Shown in pieces: positions 1 to 4,910 of a DNA stretch of 7,617 bases. The position numbers and the translations under genes were made by a program. Under the pieces are notes generated by a model, which searched no databases, was not told the DNA's origin, and saw only the letters and a list, made by a program, of their open reading frames with translations. Positions within the stretch are counted from its first letter, which is position 1. The number at the start of each line of letters is the position of its first letter. This DNA comes from a bacterium (GTDB taxonomy: Bacteria; Patescibacteriota; Minisyncoccia; Phycocordibacterales; Phycocordibacteraceae), in assembly GCA_021817685.1 (NCBI GenBank), contig JAKAGD010000034.1, positions 1-7,617 of the forward strand, read 5' to 3'.

Positions 1-321
1 TTCAGAAAATTCGCTCTAGCGCTCCTTGCGAGCGCTTCCATCCTTTGCGCCGTCGATCCCGACACCGCGCAATCCGCGCCTCCCGTGCGCATGGCCTCCA
101 ACATGGGCGGCGGGTTCATCGAATTCCTGTTCGGCGATGCGCCGCGCGGCGGCCGCTACGAGCCGATGTACCAGCAGCAGCCGGACGTCGGCTTCGACGG
201 GCGGCGCATGCCGCAAGGCATGTACGGCCAGGACGCTGCCGAGCCGGCGCAACGCATACGCAGCCCCAGGAACCTCCTGGGGATTTTTCTTACCCGACGA
301 GAAGTCACTGGAACGTCGTAA
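1..321 (+). CDS. Partial exported protein, possibly L,D-transpeptidase-like N-terminus; 3' end doubtful
   Basis: The frame is open from base 1 with no start codon, so the 5' end lies outside the window. The first residues (RKFALALLASASILCAV) are a typical Sec signal peptide core, with a likely cleavage after AQSA near residue 27. The exported part begins with a Gly-rich stretch (GGGFIEFLFGD), followed by an Arg/Gly/Tyr/Gln-rich linker. This layout recalls N-termini of rhizobial periplasmic proteins such as L,D-transpeptidases; that is recollection, not a search result, and no catalytic domain is present. From about codon 88 the frame runs into a + strand terminator hairpin (264-288) and then reaches a stop just past the end of the convergent minus-strand gene. 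A gene that continues beyond its own terminator is not normal. Either the true gene is broken here, or bases 1 to about 262 come from another genome. Confidence 0.4.
   Translation, partial: FRKFALALLASASILCAVDPDTAQSAPPVRMASNMGGGFIEFLFGDAPRGGRYEPMYQQQPDVGFDGRRMPQGMYGQDAAEPAQRIRSPRNLLGIFLTRREVTGTS
264..288 (+). terminator. Rho-independent terminator (+ strand)
   Basis: CCCCAGGA (264-271) pairs with TCCTGGGG (275-282) around a 3-nt loop, followed by A and five T. Read on the minus strand it has no U-tract, so it works best for transcription entering from the left. It lies inside the frame of the truncated ORF at 1-321. Confidence 0.7.
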
Positions 322-562
322 CGCCGAAGGTGCGCAGCACAAGCTGGATGATGGCGTACGCGCCGACCATAATCGTGAGCCCCAAAACGCCCCAGAGCAT
401 ATGCTGCTTCCCTTTCTCCTTGTTTTCCGAGCCGGAGCTCAAGCCCCATATAAACTCGACGATGCCCCACGCGAAGACGAGAAGCGCCGCGCCGAAGAGA
501 AGCACCATCAAGGGGTCGATGATGGCGGACACAAGATTATTGCGGAGCGTTTCCGGGGTCAT
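305..562 (-). CDS. Small two-helix membrane protein, T4SS pilin-like (distal member of cluster)
   Basis: This is an 85-residue protein beginning MTPETLRNN. It has two hydrophobic helices (about residues 12-37 and 52-78) joined by a short polar loop (SSGSENKEKGKQ). It shares with the proteins at 645 and 1447 the core WGIV-x-[FY]-I-W/I, a Gly/Ser turn with Lys/Glu, then HMLWGVLGL. That is the pattern of the small VirB2/TrbC-like 'T4SS_pilin' proteins widespread in Patescibacteria. The frame can be extended upstream to a TTG at 586, but the ATG at 562 puts the start at the family's usual distance from helix 1, so it is preferred. No clear Shine-Dalgarno is seen. A terminator separates it from the gene upstream, and a TATACT box at 593-598 may give it its own promoter. 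No signal peptide is evident, so it is probably an integral inner-membrane or filament subunit. Confidence 0.8.
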   Translation of the reverse strand: MTPETLRNNLVSAIIDPLMVLLFGAALLVFAWGIVEFIWGLSSGSENKEKGKQHMLWGVLGLTIMVGAYAIIQLVLRTFGVTTFQ

Positions 563-592
563 AGGCGAGATATCGCGACGCTGCAATAGTTA

Positions 593-598
593 AGTATA
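593..598 (-). promoter_or_regulatory. Candidate -10 box for the 305-562 gene
   Basis: The minus strand reads TATACT directly after the upstream terminator's U-tract, about 30 nt before the ATG at 562. The -35 position would fall inside the terminator hairpin and shows no consensus, so this is a weak call. Confidence 0.3.
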
Positions 599-602
599 TA
601 CG

Positions 603-634
603 AAAAATGCGGCGGCGCTCCGTGCGCCGCCGCA
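603..634 (-). terminator. Strong rho-independent terminator after the 645-923 gene
   Basis: An 11-bp, almost all G/C stem (608-618 with 624-634) has a 5-nt loop and is followed on the minus strand by TTTTT. It lies 10 bases past the stop codon of the pilin-like gene at 645-923 and ends the main minus-strand transcript. Confidence 0.9.
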
Positions 635-644
635 TTCCGCTGCA

Positions 645-923
645 TTATTGTACGGTCGGATGGCTTATCGTCGTCGAGCCGCCGATACCCAAGCTGTTGG
701 AGACGAGGGCGACAATACCCCAGACGCCGAGCATCACGACGAGGCCGATGATGCCTGCCGTGATTATCTTAACGGCTTCCGCCTTGGCTTCCCCGCCGCC
801 GGCGCCCCAGATGTACTTAACGATGCCCCAGAAAAAAGCGATGATGGCGATCGCGATCAGAAGCGGGATGATGTATCCGTTGATCAAATTCAAAATGTTG
901 GTAAGAAGCGTCTGAAAAGTCAT
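645..923 (-). CDS. Small two-helix membrane protein, T4SS pilin-like
   Basis: This 92-residue protein begins MTFQTLLTNILNLING. Helix 1 covers about residues 17-40 (LLIAIAIIAFFWGIVKYIWG), followed by a Gly-rich, Glu/Lys-containing turn (AGGGEAKAEAVK) and helix 2 at about residues 52-77 (GIIGLVVMLGVWGIVALV). The C-terminal tail is short and polar. The WGIV motif occurs once in each helix, as in the protein at 1447. The length and layout fit the Patescibacteria T4SS_pilin type. The start ATG (921-923) fits the frame, but only weak ribosome-binding sequence precedes it. The gene lies between a 255-base hairpin-rich intergenic region and a strong terminator, so it is the last gene of the main cluster transcript or a separately transcribed one. 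The exact role (filament subunit or membrane scaffold) cannot be read from sequence alone. Confidence 0.82.
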   Translation of the reverse strand: MTFQTLLTNILNLINGYIIPLLIAIAIIAFFWGIVKYIWGAGGGEAKAEAVKIITAGIIGLVVMLGVWGIVALVSNSLGIGGSTTISHPTVQ

Positions 924-1011
924 AGTGAAATGCTAGTAATTAATGATGAGTGCTCCTGACCGGGCACTACCTAAAGTGTGGTCCCAAACGGCTGGGGCCG
1001 CAAGACGGCTG

Positions 1012-1020
1012 TGTGGATAA
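1012..1020 (+). promoter_or_regulatory. DnaA-box-like 9-mer
   Basis: TGTGGATAA is the exact reverse complement of the consensus DnaA box TTATCCACA. It stands alone here, without an adjoining AAGGAC-type palindrome. Confidence 0.45.
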
Positions 1021-1027
1021 AAGCGGC

Positions 1028-1095
1028 ATTTGCCCCGGGACGAAGTCCCGGACAGGGCTCGCAAATCCTCGCCCCTGCGCACCGCAGAGCGGTGC
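1028..1095. other. Two adjacent stem-loops in intergenic DNA
   Basis: Stem 1: ATTTGC/GCAAAT (1028-1033, 1061-1066) encloses CCGGGAC/GTCCCGG (1035-1041, 1045-1051) with a 3-nt loop. Stem 2: GCACCGC/GCGGTGC (1079-1085, 1089-1095) has loop AGA. Both are perfect helices in a non-coding stretch. They could be an intra-operon RNA structure (stability or attenuation) or DNA sites. Confidence 0.5.
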
Positions 1096-1149
1096 AACAA
1101 ATACCCTTGTGTTTGCGTCGCTCGGCATATGCTCCGGGTCACCGTCCAA

Positions 1150-1177
1150 AAGGACCGTCCTTCCGGATTGTGGATAA
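1150..1177 (+). repeat. Odd palindrome plus TGTGGATAA module, copy 1
   Basis: AAGGAC-C-GTCCTT (1150-1162) is followed after 6 nt by a perfect TGTGGATAA (1169-1177), which ends one base from the stop codon of the convergent-reading gene at 1179. The same order and orientation recur at 4828-4877 and 4911-4944. Confidence 0.65.
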
Positions 1178-1178
1178 T

Positions 1179-1424
1179 TCACCCGAAGAAGCCCGCGATG
1201 CGCTCGAAGATCCACCACGCGATGAGGAGGAACACGAGCGATATGGTGGTATTGAGAATGCCCATCTTCGCGTGTATGCGGTGGGCGTCGTCCCCCTTGA
1301 AGAAGACGTAGGCCGTCAGATGCCAGAAGAACATAATGAGCAGGACGGCGATAAGACAGGCGCCGAGCAACATAAATCCGTTCTCAATGTTGGGGAGCGT
1401 CAATTGTTGGGCGAACGTTTGCAT
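1179..1424 (-). CDS. Small two-helix membrane protein of the pilin cluster (divergent member)
   Basis: This 81-residue protein starts MQTFAQQLTLPNIENG. Helix 1 is about residues 18-42 (LLGACLIAVLLIMFFW), followed by a charged loop (FKGDDAHRIHAK) and helix 2 at about residues 55-78, ending FERIAGFFG. The frame could begin at a GTG 4 codons upstream, but the ATG at 1424 is preceded by GAGGG at good spacing, so it is chosen. Its size and topology match the neighbouring pilin-like proteins. It lacks the WGIV motifs and the Gly/Ser turn, and its loop is more charged, so it may be an accessory membrane component rather than a structural pilin. It follows the gene at 1447 by 22 nt on the same strand, which points to cotranscription. 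Confidence 0.78.
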   Translation of the reverse strand: MQTFAQQLTLPNIENGFMLLGACLIAVLLIMFFWHLTAYVFFKGDDAHRIHAKMGILNTTISLVFLLIAWWIFERIAGFFG

Positions 1425-1446
1425 AGATACCCTCACGGCCGAAATC

Positions 1447-1689
1447 TTATGCCCCCAAGAACGAGGTCTTCACGAGCGCGACGATGCCCCAGATCGCCGA
1501 AAAGACGACGAGCGCGACGATGCCCCAGACCATCATCTCGCGGCCTTGCGACTTTTCGCTGCTTCCCGAGGAAATGATGTAGCGTACGATTCCCCACAGA
1601 AAAATGGCGAGCGAAACGGTCAGCAGCACTCCGACCGCCGAATTGACGATCGGTATCACCGTTCCGGAAACAAGCGTTGCGAAGTTCAT
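1447..1689 (-). CDS. Small two-helix membrane protein, T4SS pilin-like
   Basis: This 80-residue protein begins MNFATLVSGTVIPIVNSAVG. Helix 1 (about residues 14-38) contains IFLWGIVRYI, then comes a Ser/Gly-rich turn (SSGSSEKSQGRE) and helix 2 (about 50-74), in which WGIVALV occurs twice, 12 residues apart. The two copies are encoded by an exact 22-base direct repeat (1472-1493 and 1508-1529). The architecture is that of Patescibacteria T4SS_pilin-type proteins and is closest to the paralogue at 645. The start ATG at 1687-1689 has no obvious Shine-Dalgarno. The gene lies 28 nt after the gene at 1718 and 22 nt before that at 1179, consistent with one transcript. Confidence 0.82.
   Translation of the reverse strand: MNFATLVSGTVIPIVNSAVGVLLTVSLAIFLWGIVRYIISSGSSEKSQGREMMVWGIVALVVFSAIWGIVALVKTSFLGA
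1472..1529. repeat. Exact 22-base direct repeat inside a pilin-like gene
   Basis: The same 22 bases occur at 1472-1493 and 1508-1529 (period 36). On the minus strand each copy encodes WGIVALV. It suggests a recent in-frame duplication or strong constraint on this helix motif. Confidence 0.8.
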
Positions 1690-1717
1690 AGAATGAAGTA
1701 AGGGGGCGCCGAGGACA

Positions 1718-2095
1718 TCAGCACGACGAGACGCCCGAGACGCCGACTGCGGTCAATGTGCCGATGATTATTTGGGCGATGACGCCGGCGCCGAAGAAGA
1801 TGAGTATGCCGATGAGGGTGTACCAGAGGTTCGTCCGCGCCTTCGCAAGGTCTTCAGAAGAACCTCGCGCCGCGACGAACTTGAAGCCCGCATACACGAT
1901 GAGAAGGACCGCGATAGGGACGCCGATGACCATCGCAGCATTGAGGACCGCTTTGATGAGCCCGCAGAGCGTGATGTCGCCCAGCGGATTCGTCACCTGA
2001 TAGCTGTCCTGCGCCAAGGCGGTCCACGGTGCGGCAAGAAGCGCCGGGAGAAACCGGCGTGCGGCCGAAACGGCGGCGATAATTTTTTTCATCAT
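1718..2095 (-). CDS. Sec-exported VirB2/TrbC-like pilin
   Basis: This 125-residue protein has an N-terminal Sec signal (MMKKIIAAVSAARRFLPALL...WTALAQ) with likely cleavage before DSYQ near residue 29. The mature part has a short polar segment, helix 1 (about residues 50-75, VIGVPIAVLLIVYAGFKFV), a basic loop (AARGSSEDLAKARTN) and helix 2 (about 88-116). This order, with the YAGFKF...RG...KAR loop, is characteristic of VirB2/TrbC-family pilins and of the CPR T4SS_pilin group, where two helices pack into the filament. It is the only member of the cluster with a classical cleavable signal, so it is the best candidate for the major pilin. It begins 16 nt after the solute-binding protein gene ends and is probably cotranscribed with it. 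ATG codons at 2095 and 2092 are both possible starts. Confidence 0.85.
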   Translation of the reverse strand: MMKKIIAAVSAARRFLPALLAAPWTALAQDSYQVTNPLGDITLCGLIKAVLNAAMVIGVPIAVLLIVYAGFKFVAARGSSEDLAKARTNLWYTLIGILIFFGAGVIAQIIIGTLTAVGVSGVSSC

Positions 2096-2111
2096 AGTTC
2101 GGTCAAGGGGA

Positions 2112-3419
2112 TTACGACTTCGGCGGCACGAGGCGGACGAACGCCTGCGCCGCGGCCTGCACGGCGTCGGCGGGGGTCGCTGCGCCGCTCACCACCGATT
2201 CTACCATCGTTTGGAAGATGCTGTCGGTCGCGGGCGGATTCGGGTCATACCAGGCGCGAGCGATTAGGGCAGATTTCATAAAGGTCTGCTGCACGGCGTT
2301 TCCCGGGGCGTTCTGGATGAGATCCCGGCGCACCGGCGGCAAGTTGAAGGCCTGCGCCACCGTCCCCGCCGCCGCGGCAGCCGTAAGCTTTTCCGCTATG
2401 GCGAGCGCTCCGGTCGGATTCTTCGCGCCGCGCGGCATCGCAAGGCCGACCATAGTACCGAAAGTCGTGCTGGAACCGCCCTGCGCCTGCGGCATAAGCG
2501 CCACGTCGAAATGCAGGTTCGGGTTGCGCGCCTCGATTGCGTTATACTCGCTCGCATAGCCGAAGTAGAGCGCCAGCTTCCCCGCCGCGAAAGCGTCTTG
2601 CGAGAGCGGCATCGCGCGGTTCCACGAATAGACGGATTTCGAGGGGTTGGCGAAGTCGGTGTAGAAGCGCAGCGCCGACTCGGCGGGCGTCTCGGATGCC
2701 TGCTGCGGGCGCGTCCCGAAGACCGCCGCCGGGGTGCCGTTCTGGTCGGTCGAGATGATCTGGTCCCCCGCCTGCATAAACAAGGTCGAGAGGACGGCCT
2801 TCGCGTTCGTGATATTGGTCCAGAGGCCGAGCGGGGCAGCGCTAGTTTTTATATTGCCGGCAGCGTCGACTTGCGTCAGTTTCGGCGCGTCGTTCGTGAG
2901 ATCGCTCCACAGCGCGGGCGGCAAGGCGATGCCTCCCGAGGCGAGGAGGTCGCGGTTCCAGTACATCACGAGAGGGTCGATCGTGAGCGGCAGAGCGTAG
3001 GCGCCGCCCTGCGTGAGGAAGAGCTGCCCTTCGTCAACGAAAGAAGATATGAACGTGCTCTGGCTCACGGCACTGTACGGTATGGTCTGCACTTTGTCGG
3101 AGAATTGGGCGATATCCGACTGCGGCAAAAGGAAAAGATCGGGCGGGTTTCCGGCGGCGATGGCATTCACGATGCTGTTCTCGTAGAGCGCCGGATCCTT
3201 CTCCGTATACGTAACATTATTGAAGGAGTTGTCGGTCGCCTTGAGCGTGTTGATGACGCCCTGCATCGTCTGCTGGTCGAGCGTTCCCCAGATGACGACG
3301 GGCCCCTGCGAAGTGCCGCTGAAGGAGCCGCCGCGCAGCGCGAAGACGACTATGCCGATGATGAGGAAAAAGACGGCGACCGAGAGCGCGATGATCTGGA
3401 AGGTCGAGGTTGATTTCAT
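2112..3419 (-). CDS. Membrane-anchored extracellular solute-binding protein (family 1 type)
   Basis: This 435-residue protein has a single N-terminal hydrophobic helix (about residues 8-30) with no Cys lipobox, so it is probably an uncleaved signal anchor. The periplasm-side domain starts with PVVIWGTLDQQTMQGVINTLK. Further motifs are typical of the SBP_bac_1 (maltose-binding-like) fold: an early Asp-Pro-Ala-Leu-Tyr-Glu segment, GNPPDLFLLPQ, a central ALPLTIDPLVMYWNRDLL, the AFAAGKLALYFGYASE hinge-side segment, and a Pro-rich late region with WYDPNP. Length fits the family (about 400-440). Normally such proteins deliver sugars to an ABC transporter, but no permease or ATPase gene is near. Here it precedes a pilin gene by 16 nt, so it may serve the pilus or secretion system, or feed a transporter encoded elsewhere. 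Its ligand cannot be read from the sequence. Transcription probably starts at the extended -10 at 3452-3460. Confidence 0.87.
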   Translation of the reverse strand: MKSTSTFQIIALSVAVFFLIIGIVVFALRGGSFSGTSQGPVVIWGTLDQQTMQGVINTLKATDNSFNNVTYTEKDPALYENSIVNAIAAGNPPDLFLLPQSDIAQFSDKVQTIPYSAVSQSTFISSFVDEGQLFLTQGGAYALPLTIDPLVMYWNRDLLASGGIALPPALWSDLTNDAPKLTQVDAAGNIKTSAAPLGLWTNITNAKAVLSTLFMQAGDQIISTDQNGTPAAVFGTRPQQASETPAESALRFYTDFANPSKSVYSWNRAMPLSQDAFAAGKLALYFGYASEYNAIEARNPNLHFDVALMPQAQGGSSTTFGTMVGLAMPRGAKNPTGALAIAEKLTAAAAAGTVAQAFNLPPVRRDLIQNAPGNAVQQTFMKSALIARAWYDPNPPATDSIFQTMVESVVSGAATPADAVQAAAQAFVRLVPPKS

Positions 3420-3451
3420 ACGGACATCAGGAAATAACGCTGTTCACGATA

Positions 3452-3460
3452 AGTATATCA
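3452..3460 (-). promoter_or_regulatory. Extended -10 promoter for the solute-binding protein gene
   Basis: The minus strand reads TGATATACT (TGn plus TATACT) about 33 nt upstream of the ATG at 3419, in the short gap after the methyltransferase stop codon. No good -35 is seen, which is common for extended -10 promoters. It would drive the solute-binding protein and the downstream pilin genes. Confidence 0.55.
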
Positions 3461-3478
3461 CCCCCGGTCCGTTCATCG

Positions 3479-4078
3479 CTATGTTCTGCCCCGTCCCGTC
3501 CTCTTCTTCTCGACGACGAAGCCCCAGTGGTGGCTGCCGGCAGGGACTTTTTTGACGAACGCGAACCCGCCGCGCTCGAAGAGCTTCAGCGCATCCTCCT
3601 CGGCGATCGTATCCTTGGGCTCGAGTCCGAGTCCGGAGGACGAGCTCTTCCAGTCGGTGACGACGGCGCGCCCGCCCTCCTTGAGAACGCGCCAGATCTC
3701 CTCGACGAGCGCGCTTTTGTTTCGCGCCGAAAAGAGGAGGTTCGCGGCGATGACGCGATCCATAGAGGCATCGGGAAGGCCGCTGCCCCGGCGGCGCTCG
3801 ACGTCGGCGGCGACGAAGTCGATGTTGGTATGGCCCATCATCGCGGCGTTCGATCTCGTGCGCGCCAGGAGCTCGCGGTTGGGATCGATGGACCACACCT
3901 CGCCGTGGCGGCCTACCAGTCGAGCCGCCTCGTGCGTGAAGAAGCCGGACGCGCTGCCGAAGTCGGCGACCTTCATCCCTTCGTGGAATTCCGCCGATTT
4001 GACGACGCGTCTTGGATCGAGGAAGGCGCCGGTTTTTTCCTGTGCCGAATGGGCCGGCATATGTTCGCGTCCGTACAT
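3479..4078 (-). CDS. Class I SAM-dependent methyltransferase
   Basis: This is about 199 residues from the ATG at 4078 (MYGREHMPAHS). Motif I of the Rossmann-fold methyltransferases is visible as KVADFGSASGFF (about residues 36-47). It is followed by the acidic end of strand 2 (EVWSIDPN), the NIDFVAADVE segment, strand 4 (DRVIAANLLF), and RVLKEGGRAVVTDW. The end is GFAFVKKVPAGSHHWGFVVEKK. Methyl donor is expected to be SAM; the substrate is unknown. The frame is open to 4264, but those extra residues cross the palindromes and promoter and look non-coding. GGAG 4 nt before the ATG at 4078 supports this start; a second in-frame ATG at 4060 is possible. The gene precedes the solute-binding and pilin genes on the same strand, but the latter have their own promoter, so a functional link is not certain. 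Confidence 0.87.
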   Translation of the reverse strand: MYGREHMPAHSAQEKTGAFLDPRRVVKSAEFHEGMKVADFGSASGFFTHEAARLVGRHGEVWSIDPNRELLARTRSNAAMMGHTNIDFVAADVERRRGSGLPDASMDRVIAANLLFSARNKSALVEEIWRVLKEGGRAVVTDWKSSSSGLGLEPKDTIAEEDALKLFERGGFAFVKKVPAGSHHWGFVVEKKRTGRGRT

Positions 4079-4088
4079 ATGGCTCCAT

Positions 4089-4097
4089 TGTATACCA
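4089..4097 (-). promoter_or_regulatory. Extended -10 promoter for the methyltransferase gene
   Basis: TGGTATACA on the minus strand lies just upstream of the ribosome-binding GGAG and the ATG at 4078, giving a very short leader. The -35 position falls within the inverted repeat beginning at 4107, so a protein bound to that repeat could control the promoter. Confidence 0.45.
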
Positions 4098-4106
4098 ATC
4101 TCGAAC

Positions 4107-4159
4107 ACAAGGTCCGGTTTCCAGCCGCTACAAGGCCGGACCTTGTATGCTGTGAATAT
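4107..4159. repeat. Inverted repeat plus degenerate TGTGGATAA-like site
   Basis: ACAAGGTCCGG (4107-4117) pairs perfectly with CCGGACCTTGT (4136-4146). The right part also forms a shorter local palindrome, ACAAGG-CCGGA-CCTTGT (4130-4146). Four bases later comes TGTGAATAT (4151-4159), a 2-mismatch version of TGTGGATAA. It lies between the divergent methyltransferase and 4282 genes. Confidence 0.6.
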
Positions 4160-4172
4160 CCACGGGGGCGGC

Positions 4173-4200
4173 TTGACGTCTTTCGAACTCGGCGTAGAGT
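4173..4200 (+). promoter_or_regulatory. Sigma70-type promoter for the 4282-4716 gene
   Basis: TTGACG (4173-4178) and TAGAGT (4195-4200) are separated by 16 bases. The -35 is a 5/6 match and the -10 a 4/6 match to the consensus. It directs transcription toward the exported-protein gene, with a leader of about 75 nt. Confidence 0.45.
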
Positions 4201-4234
4201 TGGCGCAGATGGCGCTCTCACGGGCCATATACGG

Positions 4235-4251
4235 GCCCGCAAGGGCTTTTT
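4235..4251 (+). terminator. Possible attenuator hairpin in the leader of the 4282 gene
   Basis: GCCC-GCAA-GGGC followed by TTTTT lies between the promoter and the ribosome-binding site of the 4282 gene. The stem is only 4 bp with a GNRA-type loop, so it is a weak terminator at best. It could attenuate leader transcription or simply stop stray transcription from the left. Confidence 0.35.
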
Positions 4252-4281
4252 GTTGCACAACCAAAGGAGAAGGGGAAGAGA

Positions 4282-4716
4282 ATGAAACGACGCGTCATCT
4301 TGGCAGCAGCCGCTGCCGCTTTGAGTCTGAGTTTCTTCGGCATCGCGCAGGGCGGGCAAGACCAAGCCGCCATCGGCAACGGCATCGCCACGATCGCGGC
4401 CGCGTCGGCCGACACGACGGCACCGCCGGCGCCGCAGCCGCAGCCGCAGCCGACAATGCTCGCCGCGGCCAATACGGGCCAGGGCCAGCCGACAATGCTC
4501 GCTGCCGCCGGCACCACGTCCTCGGGCGGCGGCGCCGCTCCGGCACCGGCCGACGATACCGTCGCTTTCGGCCTGACCGGCAAGCAGCTCGTCTACATCG
4601 CCGCAGGTATGGTCGTCGGGAACGTCGTGACCGGCGGCGTCTGGATCTCGAGCGGCTGGCACGCCTTCTGGACCGCGGTCGGCGGCTGGGGCGGCAAGAA
4701 GCTCGCCGACAGATAG
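4282..4716 (+). CDS. Unrecognised exported protein with Pro/Gln-rich repeats and a hydrophobic C-terminus
   Basis: This is a 144-residue protein. A Sec signal (MKRRVILAAAAAALSLSFFGIAQG) is followed by an Ala/Thr-rich segment, a (PQ)n linker, and two copies of QPTMLAAA 13 residues apart. A Gly/Ala/Pro-rich linker then leads to a hydrophobic C-terminal part (about residues 105-138: LVYIAAGMVVGNVV..., then GGVWISSGWHAFWTAVGGWGG), ending KKLADR. No family is recognised. The protein is probably exported, with one or two C-terminal membrane-inserting segments. The start has a strong ribosome-binding region (AAGGAG and AGGGG, 6-12 nt upstream), much better than those of the minus-strand genes. It is the only complete, confidently called + strand gene and has its own promoter and terminator. 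Codons are very GC-rich. It may be a cargo gene unrelated to the pilin cluster. Confidence 0.75.
   Translation: MKRRVILAAAAAALSLSFFGIAQGGQDQAAIGNGIATIAAASADTTAPPAPQPQPQPTMLAAANTGQGQPTMLAAAGTTSSGGGAAPAPADDTVAFGLTGKQLVYIAAGMVVGNVVTGGVWISSGWHAFWTAVGGWGGKKLADR
4447..4502 (+). repeat. 17-base direct repeat in the exported-protein gene
   Basis: CAGCCGACAATGCTCGC occurs at 4447-4463 and 4486-4502 (period 39, in frame). It encodes the duplicated QPTMLA unit of the linker and points to slippage or recombination expansion of this region. Confidence 0.8.
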
Positions 4717-4778
4717 GCCCGCGATAGCGCGGCACGGACAAGCGAGCCATCGCAAACAGCAACGCGTACACGGGGGCC

Positions 4779-4804
4779 GGCCGGGAGTTTCTCCCGGCCT
4801 TTTT
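4779..4804 (+). terminator. Strong rho-independent terminator of the 4282 gene
   Basis: GGCCGGGAG (4779-4787) pairs with CTCCCGGCC (4791-4799) around TTT, followed by TTTTT. It lies about 60 bases after the stop codon of the exported-protein gene. Confidence 0.93.
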
Positions 4805-4827
4805 ATTTCCCCGATCCAACCCGACAC

Positions 4828-4877
4828 AAAAGGACCGTCCTTTCCTAGAAAGGACGGTCCTTTTTGGCTGTGGACAA
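4828..4877. repeat. Two mirror palindromes forming a 17-bp hairpin, plus TGTGGACAA
   Basis: AAAGGACCGTCCTTT (4829-4843) and AAAGGACGGTCCTTT (4849-4863) are each odd palindromes and are also exact reverse complements of one another. Together they can fold into a 17-bp stem (4828-4844 with 4848-4864) with a CTA loop. Four bases later comes TGTGGACAA (4869-4877), one mismatch from the DnaA box complement. The short T-run (4861-4865) might give some termination on the + strand. Confidence 0.7.
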
Positions 4878-4884
4878 CTCCACT

Positions 4885-4901
4885 ACAAGGCCCGGCCTTG
4901 T
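4885..4901. repeat. 17-nt odd palindrome ACAAGGCC-C-GGCCTTGT
   Basis: Perfect 8-bp arms flank a single central base. It is related in design to the ACAAGG...CCTTGT palindrome at 4130-4146, but has no TGTGGATAA directly after it. Confidence 0.65.
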
Positions 4902-4910
4902 TTTCTGGGG

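Larger units (their letters stand above)
924..1178. other. Hairpin-rich intergenic region without a gene
   Basis: No credible coding sequence is seen. The region holds a two-part hairpin (1028-1033 with 1061-1066 outside, 1035-1041 with 1045-1051 inside), a second hairpin (1079-1085 with 1089-1095, loop AGA), two perfect TGTGGATAA 9-mers (1012-1020 and 1169-1177) and a 13-nt odd palindrome (1150-1162). None of the hairpins is followed by a U-tract on either strand, so they are not simple terminators. On the minus strand all would lie in the mRNA between the genes at 1179 and 645. Confidence 0.6.

Noticed and set aside
1028..1095. Rho-independent terminator in the pilin cluster gap
   Set aside because: Neither hairpin has a U-tract on either strand.
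950..1218. Short open frames within the 924-1178 gap
   Set aside because: They cross the hairpins and palindromes, lack ribosome-binding sites and show no protein-like composition.
2511..3413. 300-codon plus-strand open frame opposite the solute-binding gene
   Set aside because: Extreme Arg/Glu/Gly content and no recognisable motif; the minus-strand frame has strong family signatures.
4079..4264. N-terminal extension of the methyltransferase to 4264
   Set aside because: The added residues cross the inverted repeat and the extended -10, and the ATG at 4078 has its own GGAG.
3410..4285. 291-codon plus-strand open frame opposite the methyltransferase
   Set aside because: Antisense shadow; it runs through the promoter and palindrome region and has no family-like motifs.
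3552..4727. 391-codon plus-strand open frame across the methyltransferase and the 4282 gene
   Set aside because: It is an overlap frame on GC-rich DNA, Arg/Ser/Ala-rich without domains, and lies antisense to a clear methyltransferase and out of frame with the 4282 gene.
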